From positions 561,138-625,137 of the forward strand of contig FN649757.1 of assembly GCA_000310025.1 (NCBI GenBank): a DNA stretch of 64,000 nt, read 5' to 3'. A model generated the notes under the pieces. That model ran no database searches, had not been told where the DNA came from, and saw only the letters and a program-made list of their open reading frames with translations. Positions 1-10,820 of this stretch are shown here, piece after piece. Numbering within the stretch: position 1 is the first letter of the stretch; every line of letters starts with the position of its first letter. Source of the DNA: Ectocarpus siliculosus (taxonomy: Eukaryota; Sar; Phaeophyceae; Ectocarpales; Ectocarpaceae). Position numbers and translations under genes: made by a program.

Positions 1-548
1 TATTAGCGTTCCATCGACTTCAACAGCGCCCGCCCCTGTCCTCCTGCTAACAAACAGCCCGGGAATAGTGTAGAACAAAAGGCCAACACCCATGGGTTCT
101 TTTCACAACGGGGCGATATTTTCTACGGTTTTTCGCCCTTCTGTCGTGCGAGTTCTGTGTTCGCGAGAACGACTTTGTGCGCTCCTTTGCGTTCTCGAAA
201 TATTCTACGGAAAACATCTCCGTTACGTATCCCCGGGTGGTCAGGATAGCCTCGAGAACTATCTAGCGGCGAAGGTGTGAGTTCAAATACCGACGAGGTG
301 TGATTATTTTCGCATTTTCATACCTTCTACTGGAACCACTTCTTCGTAAATGTGCATGAGGGATGGACGGCTGAAGTATCCTCGCGAAAAACGTTCAAGT
401 CACACGCATACATCACGGGATATCTCTAATTGTTCGAAACTGTTCGTTGGCGAGGCAAGGCCATACAGAGGGTACAAACTACGGCAAGAATGTTATATAT
501 ATTGATGGCCAACTCCCCGACACGCCTTCGCCACAAAATGATTCTTAC
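1..548. other. Left edge: presumed intron 7 of Zn2Cys6 gene A
   Basis: No coding segment can be supported here. Exon 7 of gene A (minus strand) ends at 549 with a GTAAGA donor, so this stretch should be intron leading to exons 8-13 beyond the window. Only short chance ORFs occur. Confidence 0.4.
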
Positions 549-3500
549 CACTGGGAGCGAATCTCGTGACCCTCTCTCTGCGGAGTCGCGGATAAAGCTG
601 TCCGAGAGTGCCAGATAGTCGCAAAACTTCTCCTGGGAGGTGTAGGCAGAGGAACGATTGACACATTAGTTCGGCTGGTAACGACTGATTCCCTCGCCAT
701 CCATTGCTGTCGCATGACTCACATGCCCCCCCGTCAGAGAAGTCAATGATGTACGATTTTCACCGTTCGGCCAAACGATTCCAACGGCTGGTCTGAAGAA
801 GCAGTGCTCACCACATCTCCCGAGAAGGCGTAGAGGTACCCCAGTATCGTCCACGCCCTTAAAACAAAAAAAACAGGGGCGGGAAAAGATAGCAATGGTG
901 ACGTATTGTGAGCGACGTACAGTAGGTGTCTCGATATAGTGCCGGTTGAATAGTGCCAAAGTCCGGTAAATTTTCTTGACACAGACACGGGCCTGAATAG
1001 TGCCAAACCGGCACTATTGAGGGCTGTTCGCTATAGTGGCGGTTCAGGCACTATCGAACCCCTCAATAGTGCCGGTTCACACCCCACACACAGCCTTTTT
1101 TCGCCTCAAGCCTTCCATGCCAACAGGATTCGGAGACGGTTTCCCTTCGAGCTACAAGTACGCTCGGTTTCTCTCGGTACGCGTTACGTCTTCAAATGTC
1201 GCCGTTTACTGATCGACGCAGGTTCCACCAATAGGCTGGGATTTCAGTAGTGAGGCGAGCGAAAAGGAAGATGGTGGTAGTGACAAAGGATATGGAAAGT
1301 ATAGCGAAGGATAGCAGTGATGATGCAGGAGGAAAATATGGCGTTGAGGGGAACAACAAGAGTTTCGAGCGAGATGATCTTCCTCACAACAAACGCCGCA
1401 GGGGCGGAGCATCTAGAGATGAAAGCCCGAAAAATAGTGGAATAATAGTGAAGAGTGTAGTAGTGGTGGTAAATAAAATTCTTCTAAGGAAGGATGAAAA
1501 CACTCCGAACCGAATGCGTGTTCAAGTAGTAAGCCTTGGCAGTCGCGTAGTTCTCCTCTCTCTGTTGCTACCATTTCTTCTGTCTTTTATCCAGAGAATA
1601 GCTCGGCCTCCTCCATGACACCGTCTCACGGCCTTGAGAAACAAATATTTTCTGTTTTTGATCGCACTGAGACTGGCGTCTTTCGGTTGGCCAGTCTTTT
1701 TTCTTGCTGCTGAAGGCTTGGTCTTGTCTCCAGCTTTTTATCGAAGGAACAGGGGAGTTCGTTATCTTCTTCGCCCCCTTTTTAGGTTGCATCTGCTTTT
1801 GTGTGCTCATGTAAGGAGCACTACATCCATCCATGATTTACCTCCAAATGTACATCGGGTGCGTTCATGAGCGTCTTTCTTTGGCTGTCGAGGGGTGCCT
1901 TTGAGGTTGCCTGAATAGTGCTACGGCCTTCTTGCAATACAACACATAATAATTTGATAGCGAGGTAAACTTTTATCGGGCAGCACGGTCTACGGCTAAA
2001 AGGCAGCAGCAACGTTTCACCAGCGAGTGCTTGCGCTGAGGTGGGAAGAGAACAACTGCTGTGCAACAAATCGATTTGGTCAATCACGTTAATATTAATG
2101 TGACCAATGCCGTGTTTTCGACAGTCCCAGAATCTCACGAAGCTAAATAATGAAGCCCGCCCACGTCGCCCACCTCACGATTGATCCAAATACCGTTCCG
2201 TTGGTACTCTGTCATCCCCGCAAAGCGCAAGGGCTGCACTCTGAAGTCGAAAAGTCCTGAATAGTGCCAAGCCGGCACTATAGAGGGATTTTCAGGCCCT
2301 GAATAGTGCCGATTGAATAGTGTCAGTGCCCGGTATAGTGCCGGTCAAATCGCCTGGACACATACCGGCATATATCGGGACACCTACTGTAGTCCGTACT
2401 CGACCTAACGAGGCTGGCGAGAGGGCAACGCGCTACTTCCTGCAACTTGGTCACAACCCAGGCGCGGACGGTCGTGCACCCTTGGGCCAGTACGAACCTA
2501 TCCAAATGATGCACCTGCTCGCGGGATATCAGCTCCGGATGCCATTCAACTCACTTTGCAACCTCCATGTTGGTCGGGCCTGTGAAACTTGCTAATGCCG
2601 CCTTCGCTCGTCGGAAGTAGTGCGCTACCTGTGTTCATGCGTTGAGGGCAAGCGTTGAGTCGAAAACATCGAAAACATAATATCCGTGCATGACGTGTCC
2701 CGGACGTTCATCCGTGGCAAAGATAAGTACCAGGTATAGACAAACCTGCAAGTGTTTACAATTCTATCTGATACTGACAACGTTTTTCAAGACCCCTCCA
2801 CGGAATTTTCCGGGATTGTGCATGCGCAGGGTAATGCAAGACGAGGAAACACATAGACCTAGCGCGCTGTATGGCACGTAGCTTTGAAACAAACAATAAA
2901 AAAGACAACAACCACCAGGGAGAGGGCAGTGTGGGTGCTTGGGGAACGAAATAAACTTTCGATGTGACCCTTACAGTGACATATACCACGAACAAAGCCC
3001 GCGTGGATGCATCGTAGGCTGGTGTCCAGCGAAGCACGACAGGGTTATTTTTTCGGGGGAAGGAGCGCGAACTACCATCAGGGCAATTCAGCTTCGCGTG
3101 GCCAAAAAAATAACTAGACAGTTGTGCCAAATACTGTTGTCCGCGACGAGCATTTCGTTTCGAGTTTTGTCTCCGCGAACGATTGGTTGTCGGAGTGTTC
3201 GAACCCTCGACTCTTCCCTCCTTCGTGGCGAAGTGGGGCCAATTGACGCAGTGTTGGACATGGGCATGGCCGCACTATTGTAGCTGTGGCGAAACCAACA
3301 CTGTGATGCAGCTGTTCGGATGACCGTTGGGCCTTCAGAATGAGCAAGAAAAAAGGCTTCATTCCCAGTTCTTCTTACACTGCAGAATGCGCTGGAATCC
3401 GAACTGCGGGTCGTGCCTACACAATCACCCCCAGCGATTCAGATTCATTTGACATAATTGTCAGCACGCCGTCACTTACCGACTCGATAGGATGGCCCTC

Positions 3501-6500
3501 CGCGAGTGCCCCGATAGCAACGGCACACCAAAACGTGCAAGTTGAAGGGTCTGCGGGAAGGTCATCTCGTTTCCAGGTATTGCCGACATTGTCTTCCGAT
3601 ACGATCGTGACAAACTTGTTTTCGACGTCGCAGTCTCTCGTGGCGATTGACTGCTGCCGGGTAGGCGACATCATGAGTGTCACCATCACTTCGCGCACAT
3701 CCCTGCCGTAAAGCACGATGACCGTGTTGCCATGACGGAGGCGACACGAACCGGGGGACGCGGCGAGAAATGAGTGCATGAACCACCGCAGCACATTCAC
3801 ATTCCACCGCAGGGCGGTAGACAGGGGGTTGCACCCCATGTTATCGTACGGGGGAGACATCCTCACCGATACTGAGCCTTGTGCAATCGCTCGGAAATCC
3901 CCGACTTTCTGTATGGGGCGGGTCAGTGGCATCGACAACGATGGAGGGCGGTGCCCTCTGGGGCGATTACAAGAGAAGTGATGGGCAAACGGATATCACG
4001 TCCTGCGGAACATTGAGCACACCTGTTCTCTTGCTCAACGTTCACTCCTCAGCGCGTGTACTCCGCTACATCCCGCGGCTGGTCCCGAAACAACTGCCCC
4101 AGGAGTTTTCTCCATTGGCAGGCCATCCGATCGGTCGTTGTGTCGTTTGTACAATATTCATAGACTACAACCATTGTCCCAGGCGCATAACCGGATCAAA
4201 CCCTAAATGCCGTTCGCATCCAAACACCACAACTGATTGCATGAAGTTCGGCACACGGCAGAGAAGTGGACGTTCCTCAATATATGGATGAAGGAGCCGG
4301 TCGAATACCTTCGGGTTGCGAGCGGAAGAAAACCAACCGAGTCGAAGAAGTTGCTCAGAAACACGTTCTCCTGCATGCCCACCAAGCCGGTCGCCGGAGA
4401 AGCGCTGAACCTGTACCTGGTTCCAAGAGACAACGACAGGATGATTCGTTCTCCGTTAGGAGGCTCTCCTTGGGCCGGAGCAGAAGGGCATGGGATGAAG
4501 CTTCTCCGTTATGTACGTGGTCAGCACTCTGACTCCCAGCAATGGCAAGAGGCCAACACCCTTGAGAAACTACCAAGAATCTTCGCCCAATCGGCATGGA
4601 AAGCTGTCTGCCAACACAGCAGTGGCCTCACCCGGGAGATCAACTAAACACAGGAGCAGAGCAGCATGGGCGTGCGTCGGGAAATATGGTCGGCAGCTCT
4701 ACGACAGACCGAAAGCACCGTTTCGACTTAACACCCGCCTGCTCCTGGCGGGGAAGATGGAGGCGCTGTTTGCTGTACGGTTGCATGACATGGGCCTCAC
4801 GTCAAGAACACTACCGGGTGTTGTTGCGGTCGATACACCACCGGTTTTACTGGGAGTTATTGGGTACCAGCGTAAGAAGGGCACCAACCGGCAACTCTCC
4901 TACGCCCAGACTCTGAAGAGGGTCGGGTGCCAGAGCGTGGAAGACATAGTTCGACAACCGCGCCTACTGTTTGCGGAAGCATTGGCAAGGCAGCCGGACG
5001 GGCGACCTGAACTGGTGGGGGGGGAGAACCCAGGCAAGAGATGCGCGGAGCAGAGCTGGCTGACGTGCCCGAAGGACGATTTCAAGGCGTTCAGGGCTAA
5101 ACACGGACTCACTGACGAAGAGCCATGTGTGTTAGGAGCCCCAAAATTTGTTTAGACGGAAGCAGCGAATGTGGAGCGGGGTGTACCATGCCATGCGGGG
5201 GTACGGCATGGAGCTGAGAGGTTTATGACCGCCTGCCACAAGGATGAAGAGGAGGATGGCCGACGACGAGCGCTGAAACGAGGCAAGGAAACCAGCAACA
5301 GCACAGACACGGCAAACACAAGGGAGCGAGAGGGGGCCAGCAGACCGACGAGACGGCGAGGGGACAAAGTGAACGAGAAGAGGCAGGCCGGGCGACTCGA
5401 TATAGGCCGAACTGAACTCCTTCGCTGATCCCCCCCCCGGTGTTTGCCATCGGGATTGGGTTTTCGTCGCTTGGCAACGACGTTGTAAAACAAGCCAACT
5501 CACTTCGTGAACTCGGCAACCAGGTTACCGTTTTTTTTTTTTTACCTCGTTTTTTTTTTTTGGCGGTAACCATAATGGTGGTCGAGTAGATCATGTTGTG
5601 CGGGGTCGAGAACCCTCACTCCGCGCAACGGGGGATGATCGCACCACGTTGTGTTAAAATGGTCAAGCTTCCTCGAGGCAGTTACACAGTGCTTTCAACT
5701 GTCTCTGGAAGTGAAAGCACCAGAAAATAAATTAAGTCATACGTAGCTGTCATCCGTACGCAAGGAAGTAAGCACAAGATGCCGAACACCCTTAGCAGGA
5801 TGCAGCTCACCCTTCATGCGACTCGCCAAATACCTCACGGCGCTTCGCGCTTGGTGATGTGAGAGCCTGGTCCGGTGAGAACCCGGCGTGCTCCGTCCCG
5901 GCTTTGTAGGGATGCGAGGTCAATGGTCAAACGACTACGGCATGCACGACTATGAGTACACCCCCCCCCCCCCCCTCCCCCGTCATTACACAATTGCATC
6001 AACCCCCCACAAGTGATGGCATACCTTCGCTGTTACTGGTGGCCCTTATTGTATTTGTTTGCTTGTGGTTGCGGCGTGTGTCTTGTATTTTCTTGTGTGT
6101 CTTTATATGTCATTTCGTTTTTTTCTTGCCGCTTTGTTCTTTTTCTCATTCGTTTTTTTTCTCCTTTGTCCTTCTCAACTTCTTCCCCGAATGGCCTTCT
6201 CTCTTTCTCTGTGAAGTTGGTTTGCGGACCCTTCGGGCCCATTTTCTTCAAGTATGCCTATTTTGGGTAAGTTAGCCTGTGACCACGGGAATCGATCGGT
6301 CAAGTGTTTGATCAGTACGGACAGATTAAGGTAATGGGTACAATAGAGAGATCGAAACGGTTTTAATACGGAGACAACACACACACATGTACATAGCACA
6401 ACTGGCAGATCTACGTTCATGACCGCTGAATAAGAGAAGTAACCAAAAATTGTGGAGGACTTTCGCGGACTTCGGCCGCGCCCCCTTGTCTCACCCAAAC

Positions 6501-8065
6501 TTCTTGCGGAAGGCCGCTCTGGGTGTCGTGCCCTATCCTGGAGTGTGGCTGCGGTAGGGGGTCACCTCGTCTTACATTTTCGGGTATGCAGAGATATCTA
6601 CACGGTTTACCACGTCCTATTTCGCCATGAGATCGCCGACAACGGACTACACATTTTCTCCCATAAGTGCAAGATCTCACCCCAAAAGTGCACCCCTACC
6701 GTAGCATCAGTCGCTGGTTGTTTCTCACAAAAGAACATTCTGCTCAAGTGACATATATCCGGTCCGGCCAATCACTTCCGGGGGATGGGTACATGGGCAC
6801 TAAATTAACCCCGGATAACGGTGATGAGGCGGCTCCGTCGATGTTTTCGTCATTTGGGGCATACGGGCACAGACACGTGCACGCGCTGGTGTTGCTGCTG
6901 CCACACCCTAAGTCCATACCCAAAGTCGAGGGTCAAGGGAATCGCGCTCTTCTACTACGGGATGCTGCGACAACGACCACAGCAGGAAAGGTAGCAGAGC
7001 GAAAGGGGAGGATTCATGAAACCGTAGGGTCGTTAGCTGTATTCCATTACCTCAGTCACCACTGCAGATTTCATGCCGTACTCCAACCTCTGGCTGACAG
7101 AACTCGATGATTGTTCGCCCCAAATCGAAAACGCTCGCGATCAACATGTTGTAATTCAAGGGTGCCTTCAAGTCTTGGTATCAATATGGTATGGTACGTG
7201 CACCACAAGAAGATCTGAGAGAAGAGCAAAGTTACAATAATCGCGGTGCCGCTCATTTGTCAAGAACCACATGAAGGGAAAAACGAAAGAACAACATCCT
7301 CCTGCCGTTCTTTACCCTTCCTCTTTATCCGGACCAAGTGTACTCATGGACACCTCCGTTGGGCCACAACAGCGAGCGGCCGCCGCCCGTCAGCCGGCGG
7401 TCGCCACAAGCGGTTAAGAACCTATGACACACCCTGCTGTATATCTGCAACCGTCTGCAACCGCATGCCCTGTAAGACGTTCGGACGATTTCTCTGTTGT
7501 AGTCAACGGCTTTACGTGCTCCAAAATATCTCGCCGGGCTGACCACAAGACTTTCTGGTTCCTGGTCCCAGCCCAGATCCGTAGTCTACAACCCTCACGA
7601 CGAAATTGCGAGCATTCGGTGGTAACTCGACTGGTTTCTTGACGAAAATCTGTGCTTGCAACCATGCCAGGCGTCGCCCACCACCCACGTGCGGGCTAGC
7701 AGGCTTATCGAGAGTATCAACAGCTTCATAGGCCCACATTCTTGAATACGTCGGCCACCTCCGGTGCTTCCATCTTGTTGCAGCATGGCATGGGAGATTT
7801 CTTAATGGTTTGGATGATCGCGAAGATTATAGCTCACGGTACCCTCGTGAAGGCAAACAATTGCTCTGATTGTATTGAGCTTCACCTCTTGATAGCCATG
7901 TCTTTGGATCCACCATGTCTGATGCCAAGCTTCGTTGCTCCTGCTGCCTCCACAGACGTCCTTGCCTCGATATACGTCCCGCTTTTTTTTCTGTATGGCG
8001 TACAGATACGCACTTTTCGCTTTCTGTAGGTGCATCCACCTTCCACGCCCATGTCCACGCAGCGG
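549..8065 (-). CDS. Zn2Cys6 transcription factor, copy A: exons 2-7 (3' part beyond left edge)
   Basis: Six exons are read on the minus strand: 8065-7886 (exon 2), 4416-4309, 3957-3480, 2628-2555, 857-812 and 632-549. Exon 2 supplies the last two cysteines of the zinc cluster (C-X8-C, then a basic linker). Exon 3 encodes a conserved block containing GLVGMQEN. Exon 4 contains FWCAVAIGALAEG, which resembles the start of the fungal-type middle homology region. Exons 5-7 continue this helical region (GYLYAF, YLALSDSF). Lengths of exons 2, 3, 5, 6 and 7 (180, 108, 74, 46, 84 nt) equal those of intact copy C. Every border is GT-AG, phases join, and I saw no stop or frameshift. The role would be sequence-specific DNA binding in the nucleus; this is inferred from the family. 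Introns hold a LINE fragment and a mariner-like element. Exons 8-13 should lie left of the window. Confidence 0.72.
920..2389. mobile_element. Non-autonomous Tc1/mariner-like element with long inverted repeats
   Basis: The ends are inverted copies beginning CAGTAGGTGTC and continuing into CGATATA and TGCCGG motifs. They are flanked by TA on both sides (918-919 and 2390-2391), which fits the TA target preference of Tc1/mariner/pogo elements. Further inverted GAATAGTGCC/GGCACTATT motifs extend about 150 bp inwards. It lies in intron 5 of gene A, and paralogue D lacks it at the matching site. The interior has a lysine/arginine-rich ORF (1250-1618, plus) of unknown meaning; no transposase motif was recognised. 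Superfamily is inferred from ends and target site only. Confidence 0.6.
4608..6290 (+). mobile_element. 5'-truncated LINE copy (3' end of the RT ORF plus 3' UTR), interrupted
   Basis: From about 4610 to 5430 the plus strand is homologous to the C-terminal third of the LINE protein at 56038-59388, sharing segments such as DRPKAPFRL, RQLSYA.TLKRV and LARQPDGR. It carries an early stop, frame changes and a stop at 5153. The 3' UTR resumes after a C-run at about 5960 and matches the full-length copy (poly-C, then a T-rich tract) to about 6275. About 515 bp of unrelated DNA splits the two parts. It lies in intron 2 of gene A and is absent from paralogue D. 5' truncation is typical of target-primed reverse transcription. 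It is a dead copy. Confidence 0.75.
5441..5958. other. About 515 bp inserted at the poly-C tract of the LINE 3' UTR
   Basis: This segment is absent from the corresponding place in the LINE at 55.6-59.6 kb. It begins and ends beside C-runs. It contains an inverted pair GGTTACCG/CGGTAACC (about 5523-5572) enclosing two T-runs. No coding capacity, terminal repeat pair or target duplication was recognised, so its nature is unknown. A small non-autonomous element or C-run recombination are possibilities. Confidence 0.4.
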
Positions 8066-8680
8066 CTGTAAACGGAGGGCATCGATTTGGGGTGTTAAGA
8101 GCAGTTTCGGCGTCTTGTTGAACGAGACAAAAACCTGTCAGTGTTAGCGTGTGTGTCTACATTGCTAGCATATATCGCGCTAAATGGCGGACCAATGAGA
8201 TACATCAGTGTGGCCAACGGAACACGCGTGCATGTGCGTGGGTGTGTGTTTGCATTGCACTACAAGGGCATCGCAGTTTTGATCCGCTCGTCGTTGAAGA
8301 GACATCTCTGTGGCGACGAGAAAAACGTTTTGGCTGCGGGGTCTCCCGACAAATGTCCAAATTGGGTGGCTGGCCTGCTCGCTCGCCAAGGTCGTACAGG
8401 AAACGGGTCATCACGTGCCCCCGCAACCTGTCGACAGCGACTAACTCCTGTGAGACGGACTGCCGTTGCTTGTGTCAGGCCCGTACGGCTGGGTTTTGGG
8501 CAATGTTGTCGGCCACCGAGGTGAACAGTGGTCACAAACATGTATGTGTGGTCAGAGTCAGGTCTGGCAAGAATTAACTGTTGAGGTTGTTGCCGATCTA
8601 TGTAGCGCACTCTGCCTCGGTGTCCGTTCGGCGTAAGCATAGTCTGTACGTTTGAAGTCGCTCGCCCGCGTCCCCGCGAT

Positions 8681-10820
8681 GCGGTTGTATGTTTGTGTGT
8701 GAAACTCCACCTATGTAAAGGCTTTGCTACCCCTATTGACGCAGGAGTTCGTGTGGTAGCTGTTGTCTGTTGCGAACGGCGGCGGCGGTGGGGTACCGTC
8801 ATCATCGTTTGCGCTGAAAGAATAAAGGCCAATCAATCCGTTTGACAATTATAGTCACAGCCAGCCAACAATCAATGGATATGCCTCGGGCTTTTCGGCC
8901 CTCCCAACTACGGCAGTAATCTCCGGGCCTGGCCCCTCGCCATGCGCTGCTCGAGAAAGAGTGTTGATGAAGCCTAAAAGGTGCCGAAAGTGGGAGGCGA
9001 ATCAATGACCGATGCAGGCTAGACTGTCCATTGACAAAACAAAGTAGATTTTGCCGAGGCTGGGGTTCCTCTTGTGGGCTACAAACGGCCGCTGCATAGA
9101 GGGGTTGTAGGGGTTTGATCGGGTTCAGGAACGGCGCTCAAGTTCTTGTGTTTGATCAACGTTGAGCATCTATCTGTCTCTATAGCCTCTAAACTACAGA
9201 AGGATATTACATAGTCTAAATGCGGGCGCTATGGACACAGAACGCATCATGATTCAACATTCAATAACACTACGTACATTAAAGAGATACCCTATTTTTC
9301 GTGTCCTCGTCTTTGGAAAATTCGATTGTCTTGTTCGTAATGTGGATATATATATTTTTCTCTAGCATTCGAGTTTTACGAGGAACAGGCTCTCCCTTCC
9401 ACAAGGGCGAAACCGCTCCCTTCGACGACGAATCATCCAAACCCGGGATAGTCACCACATCAGTCACGGCAGGCCGTAAAGTCGCGCATGTGTGTGTGTG
9501 TTTGATAACTCGTTCTGAAAAAAGAAAAAAACGCGATAGCACCAAACATGTTGCACCAGAAAAATGCACACGAGACACACTAGACCGGCCCGAACGCTTC
9601 CGGAAAAACAGACATAATCGTTGGTTCTCGAACAGGGCGGCAGGCGGTAAGGTAGAGGCTTCTCAAAATATTCATTGTACAAGTATCATGAGTCTGCCGC
9701 CACCCGCCCCCTTTGAAATCAAGATAAAAATCACACGAGTCAACCTTCAAGTTTAGGAGACAGTACCGCCAGAAAAGTACCGCCACATTGAAGTACCGCC
9801 CCGCCTGAATCCGCCTAAAAAACTAGTACCGAGGTGTACCCTGTTTTTTACGCCCAGGCAGCCGCGCTCGATTGAGTCTGGTCCAGTCGAGTTCAGTCGG
9901 GGGGGTAGAGTCAAGAAAGCCGGTTGCGCAAGATACCAATGCTACCGCCGAACCCAGCCATCGCGTGACCTGACCCCTCCGGTGGATGTCGAAGCCTCTC
10001 GACCTGTCGTGATACGCACAACATATGTCATGTACTGTAGCTTCTTGCTTCAGCGCGGGCTCGCATCCACTCTGCTGCTGCTGTGCTGCTGCTGCTGCTC
10101 TGTGTCTACATTTTGATTATGATATATATATGTATACACACCTACAAAGAATATGTGAGATGTTACACAGAGTGAGTCCAAATGAGCTATCTGTTCGCCA
10201 GTGTCGCTCATCTGTGTCGTGCTTTCGCCTGCCTCTCTCTCGCATCGCATCTGCCTGAGGTCGGTCTCTGCAGCTGCGTGAGTACATACATGCGTACACC
10301 ACCACCAGGAGCACTTGCTGAAAAGTAGCAAGCTGCGCGCTCGTGTGCACAGACCAAAGGGCTGTTGTATGCAATCTTGTAGACTATAGATTGCCGTGTG
10401 CCCACGACTGCTTCCCCAATTGATTTTTTTTACCCCTTGTTTTGCTGAATGAAGTTCTCGTAGTCTATTCGAACAACAACGCCGGCACTGCATACAGGAG
10501 TAACAACAGCAACAGATGAGTCGTCATCAAGACAACCTAGCGCGCTTTGCCGGCGACGTGTGGAGCTTCTTGCTCTCCCATTTGTGTATAGCGGCGGGCT
10601 GGCACGACTGCAGGTTGTCCGTGCGGCTGAGCAGGAAGCACGGGTGGCAGATCACCTGTTGTCATGTTGTAATCGGTAAAGAATGAATGATGGCACAATT
10701 AATTGTGGGTGGTCGAACAACGCGAGGTGATAATGATGTTTGGTCCACCTATTATACCGGAGGAGACGAAGGTTGAATGGTAGTCGGTGCAGAGAATAGG
10801 TTGGTAGTACAAGTACACAT
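8681..10820. other. No gene recognised; intron 1 of gene A
   Basis: This lies between exon 2 (8065) and the proposed exon 1 (15991-16064) of gene A. I see only low-complexity features: a short GTACCGCC-type direct repeat at about 9760-9815, a CTG-rich stretch at about 10070-10105, and an ATATAT/GTGT tract near 10120. ORFs here lack domains or paralogue support. Confidence 0.4.

Larger units (their letters stand above)
541..8680. repeat. Segmental duplication, member 1 (pairs with 48590-53625)
   Basis: Exons and introns of gene A align in the same order and orientation with copy D, with diverged but clear similarity from the exon 7 donor to beyond exon 2 (about 8.68 kb). Two blocks are present only here: a TA-flanked element at 920-2389 and LINE-derived DNA at about 4608-6290. 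Copy D therefore acts as the empty-site version of both insertions. Confidence 0.75.

Noticed and set aside
4511..5155. 214-codon plus-strand ORF as an independent gene
   Set aside because: It is the decayed C-terminal part of the LINE protein read across frame changes.
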